Assembly (NCBI GenBank): GCA_963703335.1
Contig: OY969812.1
Location: 186,001-250,000, forward strand
Direction of reading: 5' to 3'
DNA from: VRUE01 sp963703335
GTDB lineage: Bacteria; Actinomycetota; Thermoleophilia; Solirubrobacterales; 70-9
Length of the DNA: 64,000 bases
The position numbers were made by a program, and so were the translations under genes. Shown here in pieces: positions 7,567 through 15,417 of the stretch (positions are counted from its first letter, which is position 1; each line of letters starts with the position of its first letter). Below the pieces are notes generated by a model that ran no database searches, had not been told where the DNA came from, and worked only from the letters and a program-made list of their open reading frames with translations.

Positions 7567-8621
7567 TTGACCCTCCCCGCACGGTGGAACAGGCGACCCA
7601 CCTCTTTGCCGAAGTAAGAACCGAAGTCCGTCTTGGGTGCGTCTTCGTAGCCGTAGTTGGTGACGCTGTTGAGAATCCGGCCGCGGATCGTCCAACCGCC
7701 ACCGGAGGCGCCCCCGGTGACATCGCAATCGACCGCGAGGTTGAGCGGGCCCGGTTGCAGGAAAGAACGTGAGTCGTGCCCGAGAAAGGGCGTCTGCTGG
7801 CAAACCTGTTGCGTTTCCCCGTCGAACGGGGGTGCGGCCGGGTAGCCGTGGACGTCAAACACCTGCTTGGCCTTCAGACCCCAGGCGATACCGGTGGCGC
7901 CGACCGCCTTGGCGAGCAGCTGCCCCTTTCCGTTGCGGGCGACCACGGCCGCCCCAACGTCGAAGTTCTCGCTGCCATTGGTGCGCCATTGCCGGGTCGT
8001 ATCGAGCCACTTCGCCGGGAAGACACCGAACGGGCGCTGCCCGTAGCGGTAACCGGGCACGAAGACCCAGTGAAAGTCCATCCAATGCCCCCGGAGCCCG
8101 GGGGCGCGAATGCAGTGCGCCGCGGTGAAAACGACGCTGAAGTTGGGAGCGTTGACCGAGGTGCCAGAGCAGCGGCCGAGGCCAAACGGCGTCTCGATGA
8201 AAATCGCCCCGTGCTGGCGGCTGATATCAGCGGTCGGGTCCGCCACCGTTTCGGAGACAGCGCTTGACCGTGCCCCCTCGGCGGCGAGGAGAGGTGGATG
8301 AACGTGAGGCCTTTCGGCTTTAGTTTCAAGCTGGCTGTCGAGGACAACCTGAGTCCGTCCCGCGGGACGGACGTCAAGTGGTCGCGCCTGCTTCATCCGG
8401 GCAGGAGTCCAAAACCGGATCGCATCCGCCTGCCCGCGCGACACAGGGTGCGCCGTAGCGAGGGGCGCCAACCCGGCGACAATCACCAACGCGGTAGCGA
8501 CCGTGAGCACCACGGCTGTACACCGGCTGACAGGGGAAACGCAGCGCGTCCCCGAACCCCACACCCTCATCGCCGACAGTCTACTTCGCACAAACATTCC
8601 ATATGACTGTGATTGCTCCAC
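7563..8621 (-). CDS. Secreted trypsin-like (V8/glutamyl endopeptidase-type) serine protease
   Basis: 352 residues. The catalytic triad is visible: His169 in FTAAHC, Asp221 in ENFDVGAAV and Ser306 in TGGASGGGW. A signal peptide is encoded around residues 18-58 (TAVVLTVATALVIVAGLAPL). The true start may be ATG 8570, GTG 8621 or ATG 8597; all retain the signal. The region between the signal and about residue 130 looks like a pro-segment. Function follows from the family: extracellular peptide-bond hydrolysis. The gene overlaps the following secreted-protein gene by four bases. Confidence 0.9.
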   Translation of the reverse strand: MEQSQSYGMFVRSRLSAMRVWGSGTRCVSPVSRCTAVVLTVATALVIVAGLAPLATAHPVSRGQADAIRFWTPARMKQARPLDVRPAGRTQVVLDSQLETKAERPHVHPPLLAAEGARSSAVSETVADPTADISRQHGAIFIETPFGLGRCSGTSVNAPNFSVVFTAAHCIRAPGLRGHWMDFHWVFVPGYRYGQRPFGVFPAKWLDTTRQWRTNGSENFDVGAAVVARNGKGQLLAKAVGATGIAWGLKAKQVFDVHGYPAAPPFDGETQQVCQQTPFLGHDSRSFLQPGPLNLAVDCDVTGGASGGGWTIRGRILNSVTNYGYEDAPKTDFGSYFGKEVGRLFHRAGRVK

Positions 8622-8637
8622 GTTTTCGTAGGGAGAA

Positions 8638-8708
8638 AGGCGCCCACCGGAATCGAACCGGTGTAAACGGCTTTGCAGGCCGCTGCGTAACCACTCCGCC
8701 AGGGCGCC
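8638..8708 (-). tRNA. tRNA-Cys (anticodon GCA)
   Basis: A 71-base cloverleaf on the minus strand. The acceptor stem is GGCGCCC/GGGCGCC with a U discriminator. The T arm is CACCGG-TTCGATT-CCGGTG-like. The anticodon loop is CTGCAAA, with U33 and anticodon GCA. No CCA is encoded. It lies between the DivIVA-like gene and the protease gene. Confidence 0.95.
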
Positions 8709-8739
8709 GAGGGGAGTGAAGGGTAGCGAGGAGGACAGC

Positions 8740-9522
8740 CTAGGCGGCGTGCTGCTCGGGGCCTGCGTCGTCGTCGACGTCGAGGATCAAGTTGTCGTCA
8801 ACGCTGCGACGAACGCGGAACTCAAGCGGGGATCGCTCCTCCAGCTCGCGGAGCAGCTCAACCGGTTCATCGAGGCGCATCGAGAGCGTGGCTCGGCCCT
8901 CCGAGAAGCGCTCCACGGAGATCTCGGAGGTCGCATCGATCTGGCCGGCGGCATCCTCAAAACCGACCAGCTGGGAAAAGTCATCGAGCGGGCCGATCTC
9001 GACTTTGACCAGCCCTTCGTAGAGCTCCTTGGCGGCGCGCTCCACCGCCCCCTTGCCGTTGGAGTCGGCCACCTGCGCACTGGCACCCTCGTGCGCCTCG
9101 CTCAGCTCCTGAGCTCGGCGCCCAACCTCAACCGCCTCGCGCAGCGCCTTCATCCTGATCCGCGTCGCCTGACCGCGGGCCTGAGCTTCGATCTCCTCCA
9201 GCTTGGCCGAGACCGAGTCGAGAGAGGCGATGCTGCGGTCATGGCGCTCGTTTGCCTCCAGCAAGCGCTCGTGCAAACCGCGGATCTCACGCTCGCGCTC
9301 GATCACCATCGCCGACAGAGAGGAAAGCTCCTCATCCGCGCGCGCGGTGGCATCGGCCGCGTCGCGCCAGCGCGCCAGCGCCTCCTCCGCGTCGCGCTCC
9401 AATGCCCAATTGCGGGCGTCCCGTGCCGCAAGCGCCGCCTCCACATCGGATCGGCGGTAGCCGAGGAACGCCCTCTTGAAGCTACCCATGCGCGGCACCG
9501 TAAAGGTGCCCTCGGACGCCAT
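8740..9522 (-). CDS. DivIVA-like coiled-coil protein
   Basis: 260 residues from ATG 9522 (ATG 9489 is an alternative; both overlap the end of rsfS). The N-terminus carries a short DivIVA-like motif, FKRAFLGYRRSDVEAAL. A long charged coiled coil follows to about residue 145, rich in Glu, Arg and Ala. The C-terminal about 100 residues form a separate domain that ends acidic (DDNLILDVDDDAGPEQ). DivIVA/GpsB relatives bind membranes and recruit cell-division or growth factors. Whether this one does is inference from the motif and coiled coil. It is the last gene of the rplU-to-rsfS run. Confidence 0.75.
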   Translation of the reverse strand: MASEGTFTVPRMGSFKRAFLGYRRSDVEAALAARDARNWALERDAEEALARWRDAADATARADEELSSLSAMVIEREREIRGLHERLLEANERHDRSIASLDSVSAKLEEIEAQARGQATRIRMKALREAVEVGRRAQELSEAHEGASAQVADSNGKGAVERAAKELYEGLVKVEIGPLDDFSQLVGFEDAAGQIDATSEISVERFSEGRATLSMRLDEPVELLRELEERSPLEFRVRRSVDDNLILDVDDDAGPEQHAA

Positions 9523-9892
9523 CCTGCGACGCTTGCAGCTCAACTCGCGGCGCCTCGCGCCAGAGGTCCTCAAGTTGATAGCGCTGCCGCGCCTCCTCGG
9601 TGAATACGTGCAGGACGCAGTCGAGGTAATCGAGCACGATCCAACCGGCTGCCTCGGCAGCCTCCGAGCCGCCCGGCAGGAGCCCTTCCTCCTTCAGTCG
9701 CAGCTTCACCTCGTCGGCAATCGCCCGTGCCTGCCGCTCGTTGCGCGCCGTGCAAATCGTCAGGAAGTCCGTGTAAGAGACGAGCCCACGCATGTCGAGG
9801 ACGACGATCTCGGTCGCCGCTTTTGAATCCGCCAGATCGGCGAGCCGCTGCGCGAGCGCCTCGGTGTCCACCACTTTGCCCTTCTCGCTCAC
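9482..9892 (-). CDS. rsfS: Ribosomal silencing factor RsfS
   Basis: 136 residues. RsfS/RsfA (Iojap family) binds ribosomal protein uL14 and blocks subunit joining when nutrients are scarce. Family sequence is clear: ATEIVVLDMRGLVSYTDFLT, then RNERQARAIADEVKLRLKEE, then GWIVLDYLDCVLHVFTEEAR with the terminal RQRYQLEDLW. The GTG start overlaps the nadD stop by four bases (GTGA), which implies translational coupling. The C-terminus extends about 20 residues beyond the usual end and overlaps the next gene. Confidence 0.96.
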   Translation of the reverse strand: MSEKGKVVDTEALAQRLADLADSKAATEIVVLDMRGLVSYTDFLTICTARNERQARAIADEVKLRLKEEGLLPGGSEAAEAAGWIVLDYLDCVLHVFTEEARQRYQLEDLWREAPRVELQASQDGVRGHLYGAAHG

Positions 9893-10500
9893 CGGTAGAC
9901 CCCCTTCTCTTCGATGAAACGCGCAACCGGCTCGGGAACCAGATAGCGCAGCGGCCTACCGGCGGCGGCGCGCTCGCGCACGGCCGAGGAGGAAACGCCG
10001 AACTGCGGCATCTCGAGCATCGTCGCCCGGCCATCGGCGTCGAGGCTACGCAACACGGCTGCGACGTCGGCGTCCGAGATGCCCGCACGCCGGGCAACCG
10101 CGAGGCGAGCGAGATCGGTGACCCGCTGCGGTTCCCGCCAGCTCTCGAGCCCCACCGCCGCGTCGGCCCCCATCACGAAAACGAGCTCTCTATCGCCTCT
10201 GTCCTTTGCAAGCAGCTCCAAGGTCTCATACGTGTAGGACGGCCCCTCGCGCTCGACCTCGAGGGTCGAGACCGAGAAGCGGGAGTCGTCGGCCGCAGCG
10301 AGACGGGTCATCGCCAGGCGCAGCTCGCGGCCGGGATCTTCGGCGATCCGCTTGTGCGGCGCAGTGCCGGTGGGCACGAGGATGACCTCCTCGAGGCCGA
10401 GCTGCCAGAGCGCCTCCTGGGCGAGCGCGAGGTGACCGAGATGCGGCGGGTTGAAAGCCGAGCCGAGGACGCCGATGCCCGCCGCGGAGCCGTTACTCAC
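9889..10500 (-). CDS. nadD: Nicotinate-nucleotide adenylyltransferase
   Basis: Transfers AMP from ATP to nicotinate mononucleotide, giving deamido-NAD in NAD synthesis. 203 residues. The nucleotidyltransferase motif GSAFNPPHLGHL lies at residues 13-24 (His20, His23). GTAPHKR is the phosphate-binding segment, FVMGADAAVGLESW is the conserved middle, and ISSTxxR-type VSSSAVRER is near the end. The GTG start overlaps the proA stop by eight bases. Confidence 0.96.
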   Translation of the reverse strand: MSNGSAAGIGVLGSAFNPPHLGHLALAQEALWQLGLEEVILVPTGTAPHKRIAEDPGRELRLAMTRLAAADDSRFSVSTLEVEREGPSYTYETLELLAKDRGDRELVFVMGADAAVGLESWREPQRVTDLARLAVARRAGISDADVAAVLRSLDADGRATMLEMPQFGVSSSAVRERAAAGRPLRYLVPEPVARFIEEKGVYR

Positions 10501-11758
10501 GCACTTGACCGTCGCCGTGGACGACGTACTTGTAGGTCGTCAGCTCGCGTAGGCCGATCGGACCCCGCGCGTGCAGCTTCTGCGTCGAGTTGCCGATCTC
10601 GGCGCCCATGCCGAACTCAAAGCCATCAGTGAAGCGGGTCGAGGCATTGGTGTAGACGACCGCGGCATCGACCGCGGCCGTAAAGCGCTCCGATGCCTCG
10701 GCGGACGAGGTAACGATCGCCTCCGAATGGCTGGTGCCGTGATCATTCACGTGATCGATTGCCTCCTCCAGCGAGTCGACTACCCCGACGACCATCTTCA
10801 GATCGAGATACTCGGTGCCCCAGTCCCCCTCGGTTGCGAGACCAACCTCAACCTCCCCGGCAAGCGCACGCGTCGCCTCGTCGCCGACCAGCTCGGCTCC
10901 GGCCGCGTGCAAATCGGACAGCACGTCGGGTAGGAAGTCCGCCGCGACATCGGCGTGGACGAGCAGTGTCTCGGCGGCGTTGCACACCCCCGGGCGCTGC
11001 ACCTTCGCGTTGTAAGCAATCTTCCTCGCCATCTCGAGATCTGCGTCGGCGTGCACGTATACATGGCAGTTGCCGGCGGCGGCGTAGATCACCGGCACGG
11101 TCGCAACGTCCTTGAGCGCGTTCTTCAGGCCTTCGCCGCCGCGCGGGATCAAGAGGTCGATGAGCCCCTCCTGGGTCGCGAGGTCGGCGAGCCCCCCCCG
11201 ACCTCCGCCCGCGAGGAACAGCACCGCGTCCTCGGGCAGGCCGATCTCGACGAGCGCGTCCCGAACCACCGCGGCCAGGGCGCCGTTAGAGCGCTCCGCA
11301 TAGCTGGACCCCCGCAAGACGATCGCGTTGCCGCTCTTGATCGTCAGCGCAGCGCAGTCGATCGTCACGTTCGGCCGTGCCTCATAGACAACTGCAACCA
11401 CGCCGAGCGGCACCCTCACCTTGCGCAGGCCGAGCCCACCGGCGAGCGTTTTGCGCTCCAGCTCCTCGCCGATCGGATCGTCGAGGGCAGCGACGGTGCG
11501 CACGCCCTCGGCCATCGCGGCAATCCGCTCCTCGCTCAGGCTGAGGCGGTCACGGAGCGCCGTGGTCAGCTCAGCGGCTCGCTCGTCGGCCAGATCGGCC
11601 GCGTTCGCCTCAAGGATCTCCCCGGCGCGCTCGCCCAGCAACCGCGCAGTCGCCTCGAGTGCCGCGTCCTTGGACGCGGTCGAAGCACTCGCAAGCGCCC
11701 GCGCTGCTCGCTTTGCGTCAGAGCAAATCTCCTCGGTCGTCCTTGTCGTAGTCGCCAT
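10493..11758 (-). CDS. proA: Gamma-glutamyl phosphate reductase
   Basis: Second step of proline synthesis: reduces glutamyl-5-phosphate with NADPH to glutamate semialdehyde. 421 residues, full family length. The catalytic cysteine is in RPGVCNAAETLLV. Other family segments are GVVAVVYEARPNVTIDCAAL, GNAIVLRGSSYAERSN and LIPRGGEGL. It starts with ATG at 11758. It follows proB in the same direction, separated by palindrome A1 (11778-11852). Confidence 0.97.
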   Translation of the reverse strand: MATTTRTTEEICSDAKRAARALASASTASKDAALEATARLLGERAGEILEANAADLADERAAELTTALRDRLSLSEERIAAMAEGVRTVAALDDPIGEELERKTLAGGLGLRKVRVPLGVVAVVYEARPNVTIDCAALTIKSGNAIVLRGSSYAERSNGALAAVVRDALVEIGLPEDAVLFLAGGGRGGLADLATQEGLIDLLIPRGGEGLKNALKDVATVPVIYAAAGNCHVYVHADADLEMARKIAYNAKVQRPGVCNAAETLLVHADVAADFLPDVLSDLHAAGAELVGDEATRALAGEVEVGLATEGDWGTEYLDLKMVVGVVDSLEEAIDHVNDHGTSHSEAIVTSSAEASERFTAAVDAAVVYTNASTRFTDGFEFGMGAEIGNSTQKLHARGPIGLRELTTYKYVVHGDGQVRE

Positions 11759-11777
11759 GACCGCTAAGGGTAGCTAC

Positions 11778-11852
11778 GAGGGCCGGGTGCCCCCTTCCAA
11801 AACACTCAAGCGCGGCTCCGCCGCGCGTTTTGGAAGGGGGCACCCGGCCCTC
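11778..11852. repeat. Palindromic element, family A copy 1
   Basis: 75 bp. Perfect 26-bp arms begin GAGGGCCGGGTGCCCCCTTC, run to CAAAAC, and enclose a 23-base centre that itself folds (GCGCGGC-TCC-GCCGCGC). It lies 18 bases past the proB stop and 19 before proA. Copies 2 and 3 (13006-13081, 14480-14554) share the centre and the length but differ in the arms. Confidence 0.9.
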
Positions 11853-11870
11853 CCTCCCATCGGGGTCACC

Positions 11871-12959
11871 TCAAACCAAGACAAATCTGTCGCGGTGAAT
11901 GACCTCGTCAGCCGCGTGCGGCAGCCGCTCGCGCACGTCAGCGCTCTTCAACCCGATCACCCGAGACAGCTCAGCGGCAGAAAAGTCGGCTATGCCCTTG
12001 CCAATCACAGCCCCGTTGGCTGTCACCTCAACGGCGTCCCCGGCCTGGAAGTCGCCCTCGACCTCGGTGATGCCAACCGGCAATAGGCTCGATCCACTCT
12101 CACGCAGTACACGCGCGGCGCCACTGTCTATGAGCAACCGGCCGCGCACCGGCTTCGCGTACTTGAGCCAGAGCTTGAAGCTGGATGCCTTGGAGCCCTG
12201 CGCGGCAAAGCGGGTGCCGACCGGCTCTCCTGACGCAGCCGCAGCTAGCGAACCAGCGCTGGTGCCGTCGCAGATCGTCGCCGGGATCCCGGCCTCGCTG
12301 GCCATCTCCGCCGCGGCAACCTTGCTGCGCATCCCGCCAGAGCCGAATGCCGAGGTGCGATCGCCGATCTCCAGGCCCTGCAGCTGGGAGAAGTCGGAAA
12401 TCTCGGCGATTCGCTCTGCATTCGGGTCGGCGGCCGGGTCGGCCGTATAGAGCCCGTTCGTATTGGTGAGCAGGACAAGCAGCCGTGCCTCCAAGAGAAT
12501 TGCCACCTGGGCAGCGAGGAAGTCGTTGTCGCCGAAGGTGATCTCGTCGGTGGCCGTGGTGTCGTTCTCGTTGACGACCGGCACCACCCCCCAGTCGATC
12601 AGGCGCCGCAATGTCTGACGAGCGTTGAGGTAATTGGTGCGGGCGGCAATATCGGCAGCGGTGAGTAGAACCTGGGCGGCCCGGGTGCCGTGTTCGGCGA
12701 GCCGGCTCTCGTAGGCGCGAAAGAGGTCGCCCTGGCCGACCGCGGAGGCCGCCTGCAGCTCGTCCATCGCGCGCGGGCGCACCGGCAGGTCCATCAGCCG
12801 CATACCACGGGCAATCGCGCCCGAGGTGACCATCGCGACCCGCTCACCACCCCGCTCCAAGGCAGCCACTTGCTCGCAAACCGAGTCGAGGACGTCGCTG
12901 CGCAGGGAACCGTCGTCAGCGGCGACGATCGAGGAACCAAGCTTGACGACCAGGGTCAT
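11871..12959 (-). CDS. proB: Glutamate 5-kinase
   Basis: First step of proline synthesis: phosphorylates glutamate at the gamma-carboxyl. From ATG 12959 the protein is 362 residues, starting MTLVVKLGSSIVAADDG; the upstream extension of the open frame is non-homologous. The amino-acid kinase domain covers about residues 1-255, with VTSGAIARGM, VNENDTTATDEITFGDND and GTGGMxTK-like FGSGGMRSKVAAAEMA. The last about 90 residues (KPVRGRLLIDSGAARVL onward) are a PUA domain. It is typically feedback-inhibited by proline. Confidence 0.96.
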   Translation of the reverse strand: MTLVVKLGSSIVAADDGSLRSDVLDSVCEQVAALERGGERVAMVTSGAIARGMRLMDLPVRPRAMDELQAASAVGQGDLFRAYESRLAEHGTRAAQVLLTAADIAARTNYLNARQTLRRLIDWGVVPVVNENDTTATDEITFGDNDFLAAQVAILLEARLLVLLTNTNGLYTADPAADPNAERIAEISDFSQLQGLEIGDRTSAFGSGGMRSKVAAAEMASEAGIPATICDGTSAGSLAAAASGEPVGTRFAAQGSKASSFKLWLKYAKPVRGRLLIDSGAARVLRESGSSLLPVGITEVEGDFQAGDAVEVTANGAVIGKGIADFSAAELSRVIGLKSADVRERLPHAADEVIHRDRFVLV

Positions 12960-13005
12960 AGCCGCCCAAGTGTATGAGTCACCACCGGCCGAAAGCTCAC
13001 GCGAA

Positions 13006-13081
13006 GAGGGACGAGCGCCTCCTCCCAAAACACTCCAGCGAGGCTCCTGCCGAGCGTTTTGGGAGGAGGCGCCCGGCCCTT
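13006..13081. repeat. Palindromic element, family A copy 2
   Basis: 76 bp. The inner arms GCGCCTCCTCCCAAAAC and complement are perfect over 17 bp, and the outer nine positions pair with three mismatches. The centre (ACTCCAGCGAGGCTCCTGCCGAGC) matches copies 1 and 3 with few changes. The element runs into the stop codon of obg (13082-13080). Confidence 0.85.
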
Positions 13082-14372
13082 ACGGATAAAGCTCGAACTC
13101 GTGCTCGCCGACACGGACGTCGTCGCCAGGCTCAAATCCGGCGGCGCGGAGGGCCGCGATGACGCCGATCTCGTTGAGGCGCTGCTCGAGGTAGGCGAGG
13201 GCCTCTTCGTTTGAGATGTCGTGGCGCTCGAAGAGCAGCTCGACGCCGCGGCCGGTGACGCGGTAGGCGCCGTCGTCCTCGCGCTCGACCGAGTAGCCCC
13301 CCTCGCCGGCTGGGCGGTAGATGCGATGCTCGACCTCGAATTCACCCGCCCCCTCCCTGGCACGCTCGGGGCGAGCTGGAGTCGTCTCCGGAAGAGAAGA
13401 AAGGATTTGGGCGCGCAGGGCCTCCAGGCCTTCCCCGGTGGCAGACGAAACCGCCATAACGGCGAGCGCCGCATCACCGAGCCGTACCTCCCACTCCTCG
13501 ACCGCCGCCGCCACCTGCTCCGGTGGCAGCAGATCCCGCTTCGAAAGCACGACCAGCTCGGGCAGCCGATCCAGCCCCGCGCCGTAGGACGAAAGCTCGC
13601 TCCGCACCGCTTCGTAGTTCGCCACCGGATCGCCCTCTAGCGGCGTCAGCTCAACCAGGTGCACGAGCATCGCGCAGCGCTCAACGTGGGCGAGGAACTC
13701 GTGCCCCAGCCCCGCCCCTTCGGCCGCCCCTTCGATCAATCCGGGAATGTCGGCAACGATCGCCTGCCGGTCGTCACCCTCGATCGTCCCCAGCACCGGC
13801 GAAATCGTCGTGAACGGATAGTCGGCTACCTTCGGCGCCGCCCGCGTCAGCCGCCCCAGCAGCGAGGACTTCCCCGCATTCGGCAGTCCGATCAGCCCCA
13901 GGTCAGCCAGCAGCTTCAAGCGCAGCTCGATCCACCCCTCCTCCCCCTTCGTCCCCTTCTCGGCAAACCTCGGTGCCTGCCGCGTGGAGGTGGCAAACCG
14001 CTTGTTCCCATGCCCACCACGCCCGGCATGCGCAACCACAGCCCGCTGCCCCGCCTCGACGAGGTCAACCCGACTCCCATCGACAGCCTCAGCCTGCGTC
14101 CCTGCAGGAACCAAGATCTCCCGCGCCTCGCCCCTGGCGCCGTGCCGATTGGACCCCTCCCCATGCTTCCCGCGCCCACCCCGAAAGTGCTTGCTCCCCT
14201 TCAGCGCGGCCAGATCCCGCTTGGACGAGTCGCAGACGAGCACAACGTCACCCCCATGACCTCCATCGCCCCCATCGGGACCACCCCGAGGCACGTGAGC
14301 CTCGCGGCGAAAGCTGGTGCACCCGTTCCCGCCAGCCCCGCCTTCAACCCAAATCTTCGCCTTGTCGTACAT
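13080..14372 (-). CDS. obg: Obg-family GTPase (CgtA)
   Basis: Large-subunit assembly GTPase, also tied to the stringent response. 430 residues. The glycine-rich Obg fold is at residues 1-158 (GGAGGNGCTSFRREAHVPRG). The G domain starts with G1 motif GLPNAGKS at 162-169, then DIPGLIEGAAEGAGLG (switch II) and LSKRDL for the base. A C-terminal OCT domain (RVTGRGVELLFERHDISNEE) is present. It starts with ATG at 14372. It sits between rpmA and proB, as in many actinobacteria. Confidence 0.97.
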   Translation of the reverse strand: MYDKAKIWVEGGAGGNGCTSFRREAHVPRGGPDGGDGGHGGDVVLVCDSSKRDLAALKGSKHFRGGRGKHGEGSNRHGARGEAREILVPAGTQAEAVDGSRVDLVEAGQRAVVAHAGRGGHGNKRFATSTRQAPRFAEKGTKGEEGWIELRLKLLADLGLIGLPNAGKSSLLGRLTRAAPKVADYPFTTISPVLGTIEGDDRQAIVADIPGLIEGAAEGAGLGHEFLAHVERCAMLVHLVELTPLEGDPVANYEAVRSELSSYGAGLDRLPELVVLSKRDLLPPEQVAAAVEEWEVRLGDAALAVMAVSSATGEGLEALRAQILSSLPETTPARPERAREGAGEFEVEHRIYRPAGEGGYSVEREDDGAYRVTGRGVELLFERHDISNEEALAYLEQRLNEIGVIAALRAAGFEPGDDVRVGEHEFELYP

Positions 14373-14382
14373 CAGCTATTCG

Positions 14383-14428
14383 AGGTGTAACGCATAGGGG
14401 CTCTCGGAGGACCACAAAACGTTGCACC
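14383..14428. repeat. Palindromic element, family D copy (degenerate), upstream of obg
   Basis: Ends GGTGTAACG and CGTTGCACC pair over nine positions with one wobble. The minus-strand reading starts GGTGCAACGTTTTG, the same as the elements at 36164-36208 and 43137-43179. It would lie in the obg leader region. Confidence 0.6.
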
Positions 14429-14479
14429 CCGGAAAGCTTCGAACGGCGAGGCGCTCAGGACGGGGTCCGTGACTTGGAA

Positions 14480-14554
14480 GAGGGCCGGGTGTCCCTTCCC
14501 AAAACACTCAAGAGCGGCCCCGCCGCTCGTTTTGGGAAGGGACACCCGGCCCTC
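14480..14554. repeat. Palindromic element, family A copy 3
   Basis: 75 bp with perfect 26-bp arms beginning GAGGGCCGGGTGTCCCTTCC and a 23-base centre nearly identical to copy 1. The centre's inner stem changes from GCGCGGC to GAGCGGC, and the partner strand changes to match. It lies 13 bases past the rpmA stop. Confidence 0.9.
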
Positions 14555-14567
14555 CCCCCGCCCAGAG

Positions 14568-14819
14568 TCAGTCCTGCAGAACCGAAATCGTCCGCCCCTT
14601 GCGAGACGGCTTGAACTCAACCGTGCCCGCCCGCGCCGCAAAGATCGTGTGGTCGCGGCCGAGGCCGGTGCCGTCGCCGGGCCAGAAGCGGGTGCCGCGC
14701 TGGCGGACGATGATCTCGCCGCCGGAGACCTTCTGGCCCGCGAAGACCTTGACCCCAAGCATGTTGGGGTTGGATTCGCGTCCGTTGCGGCTTGAGCCGA
14801 GTCCCTTCTTATGAGCCAT
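14568..14819 (-). CDS. rpmA: 50S ribosomal protein L27
   Basis: 83 residues, normal length. It begins AHKKGLGSSRNGRESNPNML, the bL27 N-terminus that reaches the peptidyl-transferase centre, followed by GVKVFAGQKVSGGEIIVRQR and GTGLGRDHTIFA. There is no Firmicutes-type cleavable N-terminal extension. Its start overlaps the rplU stop by 11 bases, so rplU-rpmA-obg is an operon. Confidence 0.98.
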   Translation of the reverse strand: MAHKKGLGSSRNGRESNPNMLGVKVFAGQKVSGGEIIVRQRGTRFWPGDGTGLGRDHTIFAARAGTVEFKPSRKGRTISVLQD

Positions 14820-15417
14820 CGTCAGAATCCTTTTTAGCAGCCGCTTTCCTGGCGGGAGCTTTTTTCGCTTTGGCCGCCGATTTTGTTGATGATGCTTTCT
14901 CGGTGGCTTTTTTGGCCGGAGCTTTTTTCGCAGCCGGTTTTTTCGCGGTTTCTTTTTTCGCGGTTTCTTTTTTCGCAGCCGGTTTTTTGGCTGCAGCGGA
15001 TTTTTTCGCCGCAGCCGCTTTTTTCTCAGCTGGTTTCGCCGCTTTCGGAGTCGCTTCTTTTTTCGCGGCCGGCTCCTCTTTCTTCGGCGCGGCCGCTTTG
15101 CGACCCCCCAGGCTGATCTCGGTCACCTCGAGCTTGGTCAGCTCGGAGCGATGGCCGGCGCGGCGGCGGTAGCCCTTCTTCGGCTTGTATTTGAAGACCT
15201 TGATCTTGGGCCCGCGCAAGTGCTCGGCGACGGTCGCCTCGACCTTGACCTTCTCCAGCTCTTTTCCGCCGGCAACGACCTCTTTGTCACGGAACATCAC
15301 CGGGCGCAATGAGACTTTGTCGCCCTCTTTGGCACTCAGGCGATCGACGAGCAACGAGGTGCCCTTCTCGACCTTGTACTGCTTGCCCCCGGTCTCTATG
15401 ACTGCGTACGTGTTCAT
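14809..15417 (-). CDS. rplU: 50S ribosomal protein L21 with long Lys/Ala-rich C-terminal tail
   Basis: Residues 1-105 are a complete bL21: YAVIETGGKQYKVEKG at the start, then VVAGGKELEKVKVEATV and FKYKPKKGYRRRAGHRS. Residues 108-202 add a tail of repeated AKK, PAAKK and ETAKK units ending KKDSDDGS. The extra about 95 residues double the normal length and resemble histone-H1-like or mycobacterial basic tails, probably RNA-binding. The AT-richer, repetitive codons (runs of TTTTTT on the plus strand) stand out from the surrounding DNA. The start overlaps the rng stop by four bases (ATGA). Confidence 0.96.
   Translation of the reverse strand: MNTYAVIETGGKQYKVEKGTSLLVDRLSAKEGDKVSLRPVMFRDKEVVAGGKELEKVKVEATVAEHLRGPKIKVFKYKPKKGYRRRAGHRSELTKLEVTEISLGGRKAAAPKKEEPAAKKEATPKAAKPAEKKAAAAKKSAAAKKPAAKKETAKKETAKKPAAKKAPAKKATEKASSTKSAAKAKKAPARKAAAKKDSDDGS

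Noticed and set aside
14830..15080. Repeated TTTTTTCGC-type units, considered as a CRISPR-like or tandem repeat array
   Set aside because: They are codon-level repeats of the L21 Lys/Ala tail in frame; no spacer structure.
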